NCBI RefSeq assembly: GCF_014699005.1
Contig: NZ_JACWZY010000039.1
Span: forward strand, 1-57,687
Length of the DNA stretch: 57,687 bases
DNA from: Spirosoma profusum
GTDB taxonomy: Bacteria; Bacteroidota; Bacteroidia; Cytophagales; Spirosomataceae
Reading direction: 5' to 3'
Part shown: positions 50,730 to 57,687 of the stretch, in pieces
Numbering within the stretch: the stretch's first letter is position 1
How the letters are laid out: each line of letters opens with the position of its first letter
Made by a program: the position numbers and the translations under genes
The notes under the pieces: generated by a model
What the model was told of the DNA's origin: nothing
The model's database searches: none
What the model saw: only the letters and a program-made list of their open reading frames with translations

Positions 50730-53390
50730 CTATTCAGTTCGTAAAGTCTTTACCGGATTTGTCAGGGCGGCTTTTACGCTTCGGAAGCCAACAGTTAGTG
50801 AGGCAACCACAAACGTGACCAGAATCGCCAGGACGAAAATGCCAGCGCCAAGCTCAATCCGATATACAAAATTATTCAGCCACTCCTTCATGACCCACCA
50901 CGCCAGCGGAGCCGCCAGTACAAATGCGATCAGCAGTAGACGAGAAAATTCTTTTCCAAACAGCCAAAGAATACTGGAAGTACTGGCTCCCAATACTTTA
51001 CGTACGCCAATTTCTTTTCTTTTCTGTGCTGCCATGAACGATACCAGCCCGTATAAACCCAGGCAACCTACAAAAATCGCAATGCCGGCAAACGCCTGAA
51101 TGAGTCGTAGGAGCATGCTGTCTAGCTTATAAAGTCGGTCAATTTCCTCATCCAGAAAGCGATACGTGTAAATAGACGACGGGTACAGCGCTGTCCAGGC
51201 TTTTTCAAAACCCGCCAGGGTTGGCTCTAGATTCGCCATATTCACTTTTACCGCGCAATGGTTGTAGACTTCGCCCCAGGTTGTCAGGCACAAGGGCTCA
51301 ATTGCGACACGAAATGACTTAAAATGAAAGTCTTTCATAACGCCGACGATGGTTCCCGGTCGGCCATTGATTGTTGCCGTTTTGCCAATTACGGCCTTTA
51401 ATGAGGCTAGTCCAAGGGCTTTCACAGTTGCTTCGTTAACCAGATATTCCCGAACTGTATCGGATGGATACAGATTGCGGCCGGCCAGAATGGGTATTTT
51501 GAACGTAGGAACGTACTGGTAATCGGCAGACTTAATCCCAATGGAAAAGTCTTCCTTTTTAGGACGCGAGTCAAAGCGAATACCCGTGCTCGCTAGAAAT
51601 TCAGATGCGGGGGGAGTATCGAAAAATGTTACGTTTTCTACACCGGACATCTCAGATAATTGAGCAGCCAACGTATTGATTGTGGACTTTTTATTGTTGG
51701 GTATCGGTAGAATAACGGTCGCATCTTTTCGAAAACCCATATCCGTCTGTTGCGAATAACGTATCTGGTTGGTAACGATTAACGTACCGATAATAAGCAG
51801 TTGCGAGATAGCAAACTGCGTGACAACCAATCCTCTACGTAACGAAAAGCCGCCCACTGACCGCTGGGAGAGTTTTCCTTTCAGCGCCAGCACGGGCTGG
51901 AAACGGGCCAGAATCAGACCGGGATAAGCACCTGAACAGAAAACTACGATCACCAAAAGGCCAAGCAAAAAGGTAAGTAGATATGGGTCCGTAAATGGAT
52001 TGATAGCCAGGTTTATATCAAACCATTGGTTGACAAATGGGATAGCCAGATAGGCTAATCCTAATGCAATAACGAGGGATAGTCCGGCGATGAGTGTCGT
52101 CTCGGTAATGAATTGCCAGAAAAGAGCACTTCGTTCGCTGCCTAATGCCTTCCGAACGCCAATTTCTCTGGAGCGACCAAGTGCCTGCGCGGTTGCCAGA
52201 TTGATAAAATTCACACAGGCCGTAACGACCAGGAAAAAGCCAATCAGTACAAACGTCCAGAGATTCTTTTTCTCCGTATATCCCCGCAGTTTCGGATTAA
52301 AATGAACATCGGCGAGCGGCTGTAATCTGAATTGAAAATACTTCGCCATGTCCTTATCATAGTGTTTGTTGGAAATCGCCGGAAGAATATTCGCATCAAC
52401 TGAAGCGGCTAATACGCCCGGTTTGAGTTGGATGAAACACTGCATTTCTTTATTGACACTGAACCACCAGTCTTTTTCGACCATCCAGGGACTATGATTC
52501 TGCAAATTGCCGAATGGAATATATATTTCTGACCGAAAATCGGTGTTGGGCGGAAGGTTCTGAAGAACTCCCTTAATGCTAACGACTAATGAATCATCGA
52601 TACGTAGTAATCGGCCAATTGGGTCTTCTTCTCCAAAATATTTTTTAGCGATACGTTCCGTAATAAGGGCCGTATTACGTTCCCGCAAGGCAGATCGTGA
52701 GTTCCCTTGAATCAGTGGGAAATTGAAGATGCTCATAAAATCGGCATCGGCAAACGCAATGTCTTCTTCAAACTTTTTCTGGGGCGATATAGTCACCACC
52801 CGTTTTGGTAAAAACGCGATACGTCCGATTTTTTGTGCTACGTTATAGTCATTTCGGAAAGCATCGCCCATCGGATTTGGAACGCCTGTACTATAAGTCA
52901 ATTTTTCGCCATGAAACTCCGTATAAATTCGGTAGATCCGGTTTTGATTGGCATGGAACGTATCGAAACTCAGATGGTATCTGACCAACGTAAAAATCAA
53001 AATGACACAGGCAATGCCCAGGCTCAGGCTTACTACGTTGATTAAGGTATAGGACTTTTGCCGATTCAGTTTTCTGATACCGATTTTAACATAATTGCTT
53101 AGCATGTTCATTGGATTTGGTTGTGAGTAATCAGTCGGTTTGGGGTACTGGTGAGTCGATTTGGTTTGTTTACGCCAAAGCCGGGGATGCAACAAAAGCA
53201 CGATTTCCAGCGCATAAACTAATTGGGCAGTGGTGTTACCGTATCGTTGAACCCGCTTTTGAAATAGCTCATACAAATCGCCTAAAACTTCGTCGCGAAG
53301 ATGAGGAGCCGTAATTTGTGTCAGCAACCACTCAGCCCAGCGTGGCGGCTCCGGTTGACTTGGCTTATTCGTATTATTTTTCTGACTCAT
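50730..53390 (-). CDS. MacB/FtsX-type ABC transporter permease with N-terminal prefix domain
   Basis: 886 residues. A permease prefix region (about 15-75, WAEWLLTQITAPHLRDEVLGDLYELF) is followed by the FtsX arrangement: TM near 115-137, a MacB-like periplasmic domain, a first FtsX bundle ending about 495, a second periplasmic domain and a second bundle with the repeated motifs REIGVRKALG and KEIGVRKVLG. Such double-FtsX proteins work with a separate ATPase in export or envelope mechanotransmission; no ATPase gene is nearby. The start overlaps the PadR stop by 4 bp. Confidence 0.92.
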   Translation of the reverse strand: MSQKNNTNKPSQPEPPRWAEWLLTQITAPHLRDEVLGDLYELFQKRVQRYGNTTAQLVYALEIVLLLHPRLWRKQTKSTHQYPKPTDYSQPNPMNMLSNYVKIGIRKLNRQKSYTLINVVSLSLGIACVILIFTLVRYHLSFDTFHANQNRIYRIYTEFHGEKLTYSTGVPNPMGDAFRNDYNVAQKIGRIAFLPKRVVTISPQKKFEEDIAFADADFMSIFNFPLIQGNSRSALRERNTALITERIAKKYFGEEDPIGRLLRIDDSLVVSIKGVLQNLPPNTDFRSEIYIPFGNLQNHSPWMVEKDWWFSVNKEMQCFIQLKPGVLAASVDANILPAISNKHYDKDMAKYFQFRLQPLADVHFNPKLRGYTEKKNLWTFVLIGFFLVVTACVNFINLATAQALGRSREIGVRKALGSERSALFWQFITETTLIAGLSLVIALGLAYLAIPFVNQWFDINLAINPFTDPYLLTFLLGLLVIVVFCSGAYPGLILARFQPVLALKGKLSQRSVGGFSLRRGLVVTQFAISQLLIIGTLIVTNQIRYSQQTDMGFRKDATVILPIPNNKKSTINTLAAQLSEMSGVENVTFFDTPPASEFLASTGIRFDSRPKKEDFSIGIKSADYQYVPTFKIPILAGRNLYPSDTVREYLVNEATVKALGLASLKAVIGKTATINGRPGTIVGVMKDFHFKSFRVAIEPLCLTTWGEVYNHCAVKVNMANLEPTLAGFEKAWTALYPSSIYTYRFLDEEIDRLYKLDSMLLRLIQAFAGIAIFVGCLGLYGLVSFMAAQKRKEIGVRKVLGASTSSILWLFGKEFSRLLLIAFVLAAPLAWWVMKEWLNNFVYRIELGAGIFVLAILVTFVVASLTVGFRSVKAALTNPVKTLRTE

Positions 53391-53722
53391 AACAGGTTGT
53401 CAAAAGCGGTTTTCGGAATACCTTCCCATAACTCGTTTCGGATACGTCGCGCTTCCCGTAAGGCTTGCTCACCTGCCATGGTTATCGTGAACAGGCGTTT
53501 GCTACGTCCTCCACGCTCGGCGATGGGTTCACTGAATCGGGAATGAACCAGCCCTTTTTCCTCTAATCGCTGCATAGTTCGGTGGACAAATCCCAGGCTT
53601 ATGGGCCGCTCCAGCCGTTGACTTAGTTCTTCCACAACGGCAACACCGTAAGCATCATCGTAGAGTCGAGCAATCGTCAGCAGAACGATTTCTTCAAACT
53701 CACCTAGTTGAGTACCTTTCAT
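53387..53722 (-). CDS. PadR-family transcription regulator
   Basis: 111 residues, N-terminal winged helix of PadR type: LGEFEEIVLLTIARL, YGVAVVEELSQRL, then SLGFVHRTMQRLEEKGLV and RGGRSKRLFTIT. It is one of the small PadR proteins paired with the FtsX permease, whose start codon overlaps its stop (ATGA). It would repress its own operon until an effector appears. A tandem GTCC-N6-GGAC site lies about 130 bp upstream. Confidence 0.92.
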   Translation of the reverse strand: MKGTQLGEFEEIVLLTIARLYDDAYGVAVVEELSQRLERPISLGFVHRTMQRLEEKGLVHSRFSEPIAERGGRSKRLFTITMAGEQALREARRIRNELWEGIPKTAFDNLL

Positions 53723-53850
53723 AAATTGATGCTACGTTAATCCAGTAAAATTTATCTTTCCTCTTTGCATAGCAAATCCAAGACCAATACCTGCTGAGTG
53801 CGCTACGTCCCTCAAAAACGCCCATTTTAAAGTTCTTTTAGATGGGTGCC

Positions 53851-53887
53851 GTCCGAAAACGGACGTCGAATCGTCCAAATCTGGACG
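53851..53887. promoter_or_regulatory. Tandem GTCC-N6-GGAC operators
   Basis: Two dyads, GTCCGAAAACGGAC (53851-53864) and GTCCAAATCTGGAC (53873-53886), share the form GTCC-N6-GGAC with centres 22 bp apart, that is two helical turns. A third half-site GGAC follows at 53887-53890. The site lies in the 389-bp spacer between padR (minus) and the gene at 54112 (plus) and may control either. Nothing else but the promoter and the hairpin at 54035 is seen in the spacer. Confidence 0.65.
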
Positions 53888-54015
53888 GACGTCGGCGATC
53901 ATTTTGATCACTTTACTAAGTTGGTAAAGCCTGGCTGGAATGACGTAGTAAGTGATCTGAGAAATGCATCAGATATTCCAGGCGACTGCACTAACAGATT
54001 TTCCTGGTATCGCCG

Positions 54016-54023
54016 TACCTTTG
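54016..54023 (+). promoter_or_regulatory. -7 element for the gene at 54112
   Basis: TACCTTTG matches the -7 consensus, 88 bp before the ATG. No clear TTG is at about 20 bp upstream. The resulting leader would contain the hairpin at 54035-54101. Confidence 0.5.
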
Positions 54024-54034
54024 CATCAAAATAA

Positions 54035-54101
54035 AGTCAATAGTCGCTGGTCGTTAGTTGAGTGTTACTGTAAAACTTCTGATGACTGACGACTATTGAC
54101 T
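54035..54101. repeat. Hairpin in the leader of the 54112 gene
   Basis: AGTCAATAGTCG (54035-54046) pairs with CGACTATTGACT (54090-54101), with further partial pairing inside. It lies 10 bp before the ATG, downstream of the -7 box, so it should be transcribed and may affect translation. It is not a member of families 1 or 2. Confidence 0.65.
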
Positions 54102-54111
54102 AATAACTATA

Positions 54112-54621
54112 ATGAAAACAGGTACCTTTCTTGTCCGTGCGTGGCGTCTTCTGTCCATTCTCGGTTTGCTGATAGCCTTATTCTCCAGTTATATTTCGTA
54201 TCCTGATGAAGTTGCTGTTCGTTTCGATGCCCTCAAGCAACCCATTCAGACGATTGGCCGCGAGGTGATTTTTTACATTGCCATCGGTATTTTTCTGCTG
54301 AGTAATACGCTGATTAACGTAGTAGCCCGGCTTTTCCCGCGTGTTCCAACTCCTCAGATTCCGGTTCCGAATCAGTCTGTGTGGGCTAGTCATCGTTCGC
54401 AACTGAATGAAGTGTTTAAAAACTGGTTTCAGGCTCTGATGGCTGCTATCAATACGATACTGGCTATGGGATTGCTGGTTTTATCGCTGCTCAACCGCTC
54501 GGATCGAAGTATGCAATCTTACGATTATGCCTGGTTACTGCCATTGAGCACGGCCATTTTAGTCGCTGTTCTGCTATCACTGCCCGTTCAGTTGTACATG
54601 AAGCCTAGTACTGATGACTGA
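54112..54621 (+). CDS. Four-helix membrane protein
   Basis: 169 residues, with four hydrophobic helices (about 12-27, 51-71, 106-126 and 137-160) and a polar loop between the second and third (WASHRSQLNEVFKNW). I do not recognise a family. It overlaps the start of queA by 8 bp, so they share a transcript. Its relation to queuosine is unknown. Confidence 0.72.
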   Translation: MKTGTFLVRAWRLLSILGLLIALFSSYISYPDEVAVRFDALKQPIQTIGREVIFYIAIGIFLLSNTLINVVARLFPRVPTPQIPVPNQSVWASHRSQLNEVFKNWFQALMAAINTILAMGLLVLSLLNRSDRSMQSYDYAWLLPLSTAILVAVLLSLPVQLYMKPSTDD

Positions 54622-55879
54622 TAGTGAGTTACTGCTGACCCAGTTTCAGTACGACCTTCCCGATGAACGTATTGCCCGGTTTCCACTGGCGCAGCGTGAT
54701 ACGTCGAAATTATTGGTTTACCGCAGCGGTCAGATTAGCCATCACCAGTTTACCGAACTTCCCGAACTACTTCCGTCGGATAGTTTTCTTGTATTTAATA
54801 ATACGAAAGTTATTCCGGCGCGGTTGCACTTCACGAAACCCACTGGCGCCCACATCGAATTATTTTTGCTAAATCCATTTCCCAGCGATTTGCCGATCAG
54901 TCAGGCGATGGAAGCGACGGGCTCGGCAGTCTGGCAAGGGATGATTGGCAACCGTAAACGCTGGAAACGAGACGAGTCGCTGACTTTGCAGGGGGCAGAG
55001 GGCAGGGGGCATGGGAAACATAGCATCGCCTTGGGCGGGATAGAAATTACCGCGAGTTGGGAGGACTATGAGCAGTCGGTGGTACGTTTGAGTTGGGCTC
55101 CTACAGAGTTAACGTTCGCCCAGATTGTTCAATATGCTGGCGAAATTCCGTTACCGCCTTATCTGAAACGTAACGTTACCGACGCCGACCGTACTACGTA
55201 TCAAACCATTTATTCGAAGGAAGAAGGAGCTGTGGCGGCACCTACGGCGGGCCTGCACTTTACACCAGCCGTCTTTGACGCGCTACGTTCCCAAGGCGTT
55301 ACGTTCGATTATCTGACCCTTCACGTAGGGGCCGGTACGTTCCAGCCTATTAAAACCGATGATGTCCGGCAGCATTACATGCACTCCGAACAGGTCGTTT
55401 ATACAAAAGAAAATATCCAGAATCTGCTCAGTCATCTCGATACGATTATTGCGGTGGGCACTACGTCGATGCGGGCGTTGGAAAGCTTGTACTGGATTGG
55501 CGTTCGATTACTACGTAGTGAATCAACTCCGTTTGTGTTAGATCAGCACTATGCGTATCAAATTCCGATAGAGCAGCAGCCAACAGCTGAAGAAGCTTTA
55601 CAGGCCGTTCTTCACTACGTAGCATCGGCTGAACAGGGATCGGTTGTGGCACATACCGGCATTTACGTGACGCCCGGTTATTCCTTTAAACTTTGCAGAG
55701 GACTCGTCACGAACTTCCACCAACCAGGCTCTACGTTGATTTTGCTTATTGCTGCTTTAATAGGAAACGACTGGAAACGAGTTTATGAAGAAGCGCTACA
55801 AAACGATTATCGTTTCCTGAGTTACGGCGATTCGTCATTACTTTTGCCAAAACTAAAGAGCGAAAGTGTGAAAGAGTGA
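54614..55879 (+). CDS. queA: S-adenosylmethionine:tRNA ribosyltransferase-isomerase
   Basis: 421 residues; the family usually has about 340-360, and the extra length is an insert (about 105-135, containing AEGRGHGKHS) and a C-terminal tail. Signatures: YDLPDERIARFPL, FNNTKVIPARL, PTAGLHFT, HVGAGTFQPI and the final TNFHQPGSTLILL. It adds the epoxycyclopentane ring from SAM to preQ1 in tRNA, towards queuosine. The last seven residues (KSESVKE) and the stop are encoded by the left arm of a family 2 repeat. tyrS follows. Confidence 0.95.
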   Translation: MTDSELLLTQFQYDLPDERIARFPLAQRDTSKLLVYRSGQISHHQFTELPELLPSDSFLVFNNTKVIPARLHFTKPTGAHIELFLLNPFPSDLPISQAMEATGSAVWQGMIGNRKRWKRDESLTLQGAEGRGHGKHSIALGGIEITASWEDYEQSVVRLSWAPTELTFAQIVQYAGEIPLPPYLKRNVTDADRTTYQTIYSKEEGAVAAPTAGLHFTPAVFDALRSQGVTFDYLTLHVGAGTFQPIKTDDVRQHYMHSEQVVYTKENIQNLLSHLDTIIAVGTTSMRALESLYWIGVRLLRSESTPFVLDQHYAYQIPIEQQPTAEEALQAVLHYVASAEQGSVVAHTGIYVTPGYSFKLCRGLVTNFHQPGSTLILLIAALIGNDWKRVYEEALQNDYRFLSYGDSSLLLPKLKSESVKE

Positions 55880-55936
55880 AAGAGCGAATACCATCTGGCA
55901 CCATCGCTCTTCCACTCTTTCACACTTTCGTTCTTT
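55855..55936. repeat. Long-hairpin repeat, family 2 copy B
   Basis: 33-bp arms 55855-55887 and 55904-55936 with two mismatches, and a 16-bp loop with CCATCTGGCA, related to CCATCCGGCA in copy A. The queA stop (55877-55879) lies in the left arm and the right arm ends 13 bp before the tyrS ATG. Confidence 0.92.
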
Positions 55937-55949
55937 GAAAATGCTCTTT

Positions 55950-57236
55950 ATGAATTTCATTGAAGAACTCCGCTGGCGCGGTATGTTGAACGACATGACC
56001 CCCGGCACTGAAGAACAACTTCAGAAAGAAATGACGGCGGGCTATATCGGTTTCGACCCGACGGCTGCGTCGCTTCACATTGGTAATCTGGCAACCATTA
56101 TGCTCCTGGTGCATTTGCAGCGGGCCGGCCATAAACCGTTTGCGTTGGTTGGTGGTGCAACAGGCATGATTGGTGATCCATCAGGGCGCTCTACCGAACG
56201 TGATTATTTATCTGAAGAAACACTACGTCGCAATCAGGAAGGAATTCGGTCGCAATTAACTCGGTTCCTCCATTTTGATTCAGGTGCGAATGCCGCCGAG
56301 ATGGTCAATAATTACGACTGGTTTAAGGAAATGACATTCCTTGATTTTCTGCGCGAGGCTGGCCAGCATCTTACTGTTAATTATATGGTGGCGAAAGATT
56401 CGGTGAAGAAAAGGCTGGAAACGGGCTTGTCATTTATGGAATTTTCGTATCAGTTGCTTCAGGGCTACGATTTTTTCTGGCTCTATAAAAATAAAGGTGT
56501 CCGCTTACAAATGGGCGGTTCCGATCAGTGGGGAAATATTACGACAGGTACCGAATTGATTCGGCGAAAGGAAGGTCGTGAAGAATACCACGCTTACGCA
56601 CTGACAACGCCATTGATTACAAAGGCTGACGGCACCAAATTTGGGAAATCGGCAGGTGGAAACGTTTGGCTTGATCCTGCCATGACATCACCCTATCAGT
56701 TTTACCAGTTTTGGCTAAATGCGGCTGATGAAGACTGTGGGCGGTTTATGCGTGTATTCACCTTACTAACCCGAGAAGAAATCGAAGAGCTGGAACGTCA
56801 GCACCAGGAAGCTCCTCATTTACGAATACTGCAAAAAGCGATTGCGAAGGACGTAACGATACGTGTCCATTCGCAGGCCGGATATGATTTGGCTGTAAAA
56901 GCATCGGACGTATTATTCGGGAAAGCAACCCTCGATACGTTACGTTCTATACAAATCGACGAGTTCGATACGATTTTTGATGGCGTACCACAAACGGAGA
57001 TTTCAGCAGAGGAATTAGCCAATAGCAAAGACATTACTGATTTGTTATCGATAGCAAGTAGAGGGGAAGTGTATGCTTCGAAAGGAGAAGCACGTCGTGC
57101 AATTACTCAAAATGCGGTCAGTATTAACAAAACGAAGGTGGCTGATCCTGCTGCGCCTTTGTCGCTGGAATGGCTCCAGGATCGCTATATTTTGGTTTCA
57201 AAGGGGAAGAAGAACCACCTGCTAAAAAAAGTTTAA
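55950..57236 (+). CDS. tyrS: Tyrosyl-tRNA synthetase
   Basis: 428 residues from the ATG at 55950 (MNFIEELRWRG, the usual start); the TTG at 55935 and the ATG at 55941 give extra residues. Class I motifs: HIGN at about 43-46 (HIGH-type) and KFGKS near 237 (KMSKS-type). The C-terminal S4-like domain ends with KKNHLL. It charges tRNA-Tyr. It lies between queA, which modifies tRNA-Tyr and others, and the rrn operon, a cluster of translation genes. Confidence 0.96.
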   Translation: MNFIEELRWRGMLNDMTPGTEEQLQKEMTAGYIGFDPTAASLHIGNLATIMLLVHLQRAGHKPFALVGGATGMIGDPSGRSTERDYLSEETLRRNQEGIRSQLTRFLHFDSGANAAEMVNNYDWFKEMTFLDFLREAGQHLTVNYMVAKDSVKKRLETGLSFMEFSYQLLQGYDFFWLYKNKGVRLQMGGSDQWGNITTGTELIRRKEGREEYHAYALTTPLITKADGTKFGKSAGGNVWLDPAMTSPYQFYQFWLNAADEDCGRFMRVFTLLTREEIEELERQHQEAPHLRILQKAIAKDVTIRVHSQAGYDLAVKASDVLFGKATLDTLRSIQIDEFDTIFDGVPQTEISAEELANSKDITDLLSIASRGEVYASKGEARRAITQNAVSINKTKVADPAAPLSLEWLQDRYILVSKGKKNHLLKKV

Positions 57237-57267
57237 AATTTTTTCGGTTTGTAAGTAGTTGATAGCG

Positions 57268-57300
57268 GGAGTCTTACCAAATAATATTTGGCAGGGCTCC
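57268..57300. terminator. Palindrome after tyrS
   Basis: CCAAATAATATTTGG (57277-57291) is a 15-bp dyad, with outer GGAG/CTCC (57268-57271 and 57297-57300) extending it. It lies 30 bp after the tyrS stop and 20 bp before rrn promoter P1, so it may terminate tyrS or bind a regulator of the rrn operon. No long T-run follows, so termination is not certain. Confidence 0.5.
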
Positions 57301-57320
57301 AACTATTTTCAAACCACCCC

Positions 57321-57351
57321 TTGACAAAGCTTTTTTATCCCCCTACCTTTG
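57321..57351 (+). promoter_or_regulatory. rrn promoter P1
   Basis: TTGACA (57321-57326) and TACCTTTG (57344-57351), with 20 bp between the TTG and the TA, match the Bacteroidota consensus. It is about 320 bp before the 16S start. Confidence 0.85.
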
Positions 57352-57461
57352 CAGTCCCAATTCACTAAAACAATTCACAGATAAGTACTAATAAGCTCAT
57401 TGTGAAGAAGTTAACCAGCTGAAACGGGTAAGTGGATCAGAAAAATATTTTTCATTTTCAC

Positions 57462-57492
57462 TTGACACGACGGAATAAAAGGTGTACCTTTG
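57462..57492 (+). promoter_or_regulatory. rrn promoter P2
   Basis: TTGACA (57462-57467) and TACCTTTG (57485-57492), again 20 bp between TTG and TA, identical in spacing to P1 and 141 bp downstream. The pair is a tandem rrn promoter arrangement as in many bacteria. Confidence 0.88.
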
Positions 57493-57564
57493 CATCCGCT
57501 TTGAGAAACACCCCAAGTTTCGGGCCTTTTTCTCACCTTGCTTGGGCCAACGGGCCGGGCAACT

Positions 57565-57576
57565 TGTTCTTTGACA
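57565..57576 (+). promoter_or_regulatory. boxA-like antitermination site in the rrn leader
   Basis: TGTTCTTTGACA resembles the rrn boxA sequence (TGCTCTTTAACA in E. coli), which binds NusB/NusE to prevent early termination. It lies about 95 bp before the 16S start, between P2 and the gene. Confidence 0.7.
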
Positions 57577-57670
57577 AACGGGATATCACTGGAAAGCACA
57601 CAACCGAGATTGAGTTCGCTCAACCGGTTAAAAACACCGTGTTTAATTTAGGTTAGACACACAATTATTT

Positions 57671-57687
57671 ACGATGGAGAGTTTGAT
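57671..57687 (+). rRNA. 16S rRNA gene (5' end only)
   Basis: The window ends in AGAGTTTGAT (57678-57687), the universal start of 16S rRNA at E. coli positions 8-17. Mature 16S should begin near 57671. The gene continues to the right. Confidence 0.95.

Noticed and set aside
53846..54034. Open frame of 62 codons on the plus strand between padR and the 54112 gene
   Set aside because: It runs through the GTCC-N6-GGAC dyads and the -7 box at 54016, and has no recognisable domain, so it is more likely a regulatory spacer.
1..57687. CRISPR array or prophage
   Set aside because: No evenly spaced direct repeats with unique spacers are visible. The S74 gene is phage-like in domain only; no capsid, portal, terminase or integrase genes are near.
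1..57687. TGA recoding as a sense codon
   Set aside because: TGA ends many well-defined genes here (for example 8962-8964 and 55877-55879), so the single in-frame TGA at 47890 is best read as a nonsense mutation.

Overview
The window looks like chromosomal DNA from a member of the Bacteroidota, most likely the Cytophagales and close to Spirosoma. The evidence is: promoter elements of the Bacteroidota type (TTG, about 20 bp, TAnnTTTG), seen twice ahead of the 16S rRNA gene that begins at the right edge; weak Shine-Dalgarno sequences; many secreted proteins and lipoproteins of Bacteroidota type (DUF4468, lipocalin-like, TonB C-terminal, PKD/GEVED/G8-like domains); a LytTR/TPR-kinase pair; FtsX permeases with a PadR repressor; and the carboxynorspermidine polyamine route. 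I see no prophage, CRISPR array, tRNA gene or intact insertion sequence.

Layout. 0-3 kb: end of an unknown gene, then a LytTR response regulator and TPR histidine kinase on the minus strand. 3-9 kb: a tightly coupled plus-strand operon (SGNH-like lipoprotein, two small envelope proteins, an S74 tail-fibre-type self-cleaving protein), a decayed copy of the S74 gene, and a beta-helix lipoprotein. 9-22.5 kb: mostly secreted or periplasmic enzymes (esterase, purple acid phosphatase, cupin, SMP-30-like, DinB, Crp regulator with hydrolase) ending in a zinc metalloprotease and an M23 peptidase that share a C-terminal domain. 22.7-28.8 kb: SDR, pgeF, GlsB-like protein, acyl-CoA dehydrogenase, then ugd and UDP-glucuronate decarboxylase, which together make UDP-xylose. 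28.9-34.6 kb: nspC and carboxynorspermidine synthase bracket a TonB gene, a TonB pseudogene and two tandem paralogues. 34.8-42.7 kb: TetR regulator, Xaa-Pro aminopeptidase, subtilase, an envelope protein followed by an OmpR-type two-component system. 42.8-45.7 kb: hldD, a 6-pyruvoyl-tetrahydropterin synthase family gene and lpxB (lipopolysaccharide and pterin/queuosine). 45.7-48.6 kb: a TonB-fusion protein and an island with insertion-sequence-like ends and a nonsense-broken gene. 48.7-57.7 kb: ilvE, cobalamin adenosyltransferase, PadR/FtsX permease, queA, tyrS and the start of an rrn operon.

Three kinds of structure stand out beyond the genes. First, the pentamer ACGTA/TACGT (often GCTACGT/ACGTAGC) is several-fold over-represented through genes and spacers alike, but is nearly absent from one 2.7-kb protease gene and from the 46.8-48.1 kb island. 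Second, gene ends are decorated with long inverted repeats: a five-member family with TTTGTCATGCTGA-type ends whose arms co-vary and whose core occurs in both orientations, a two-member AAAGAGCGAAAG family, and several single ones, some overlapping stop or start codons. Third, there is gene decay by internal deletion beside an intact paralogue (S74 and TonB).
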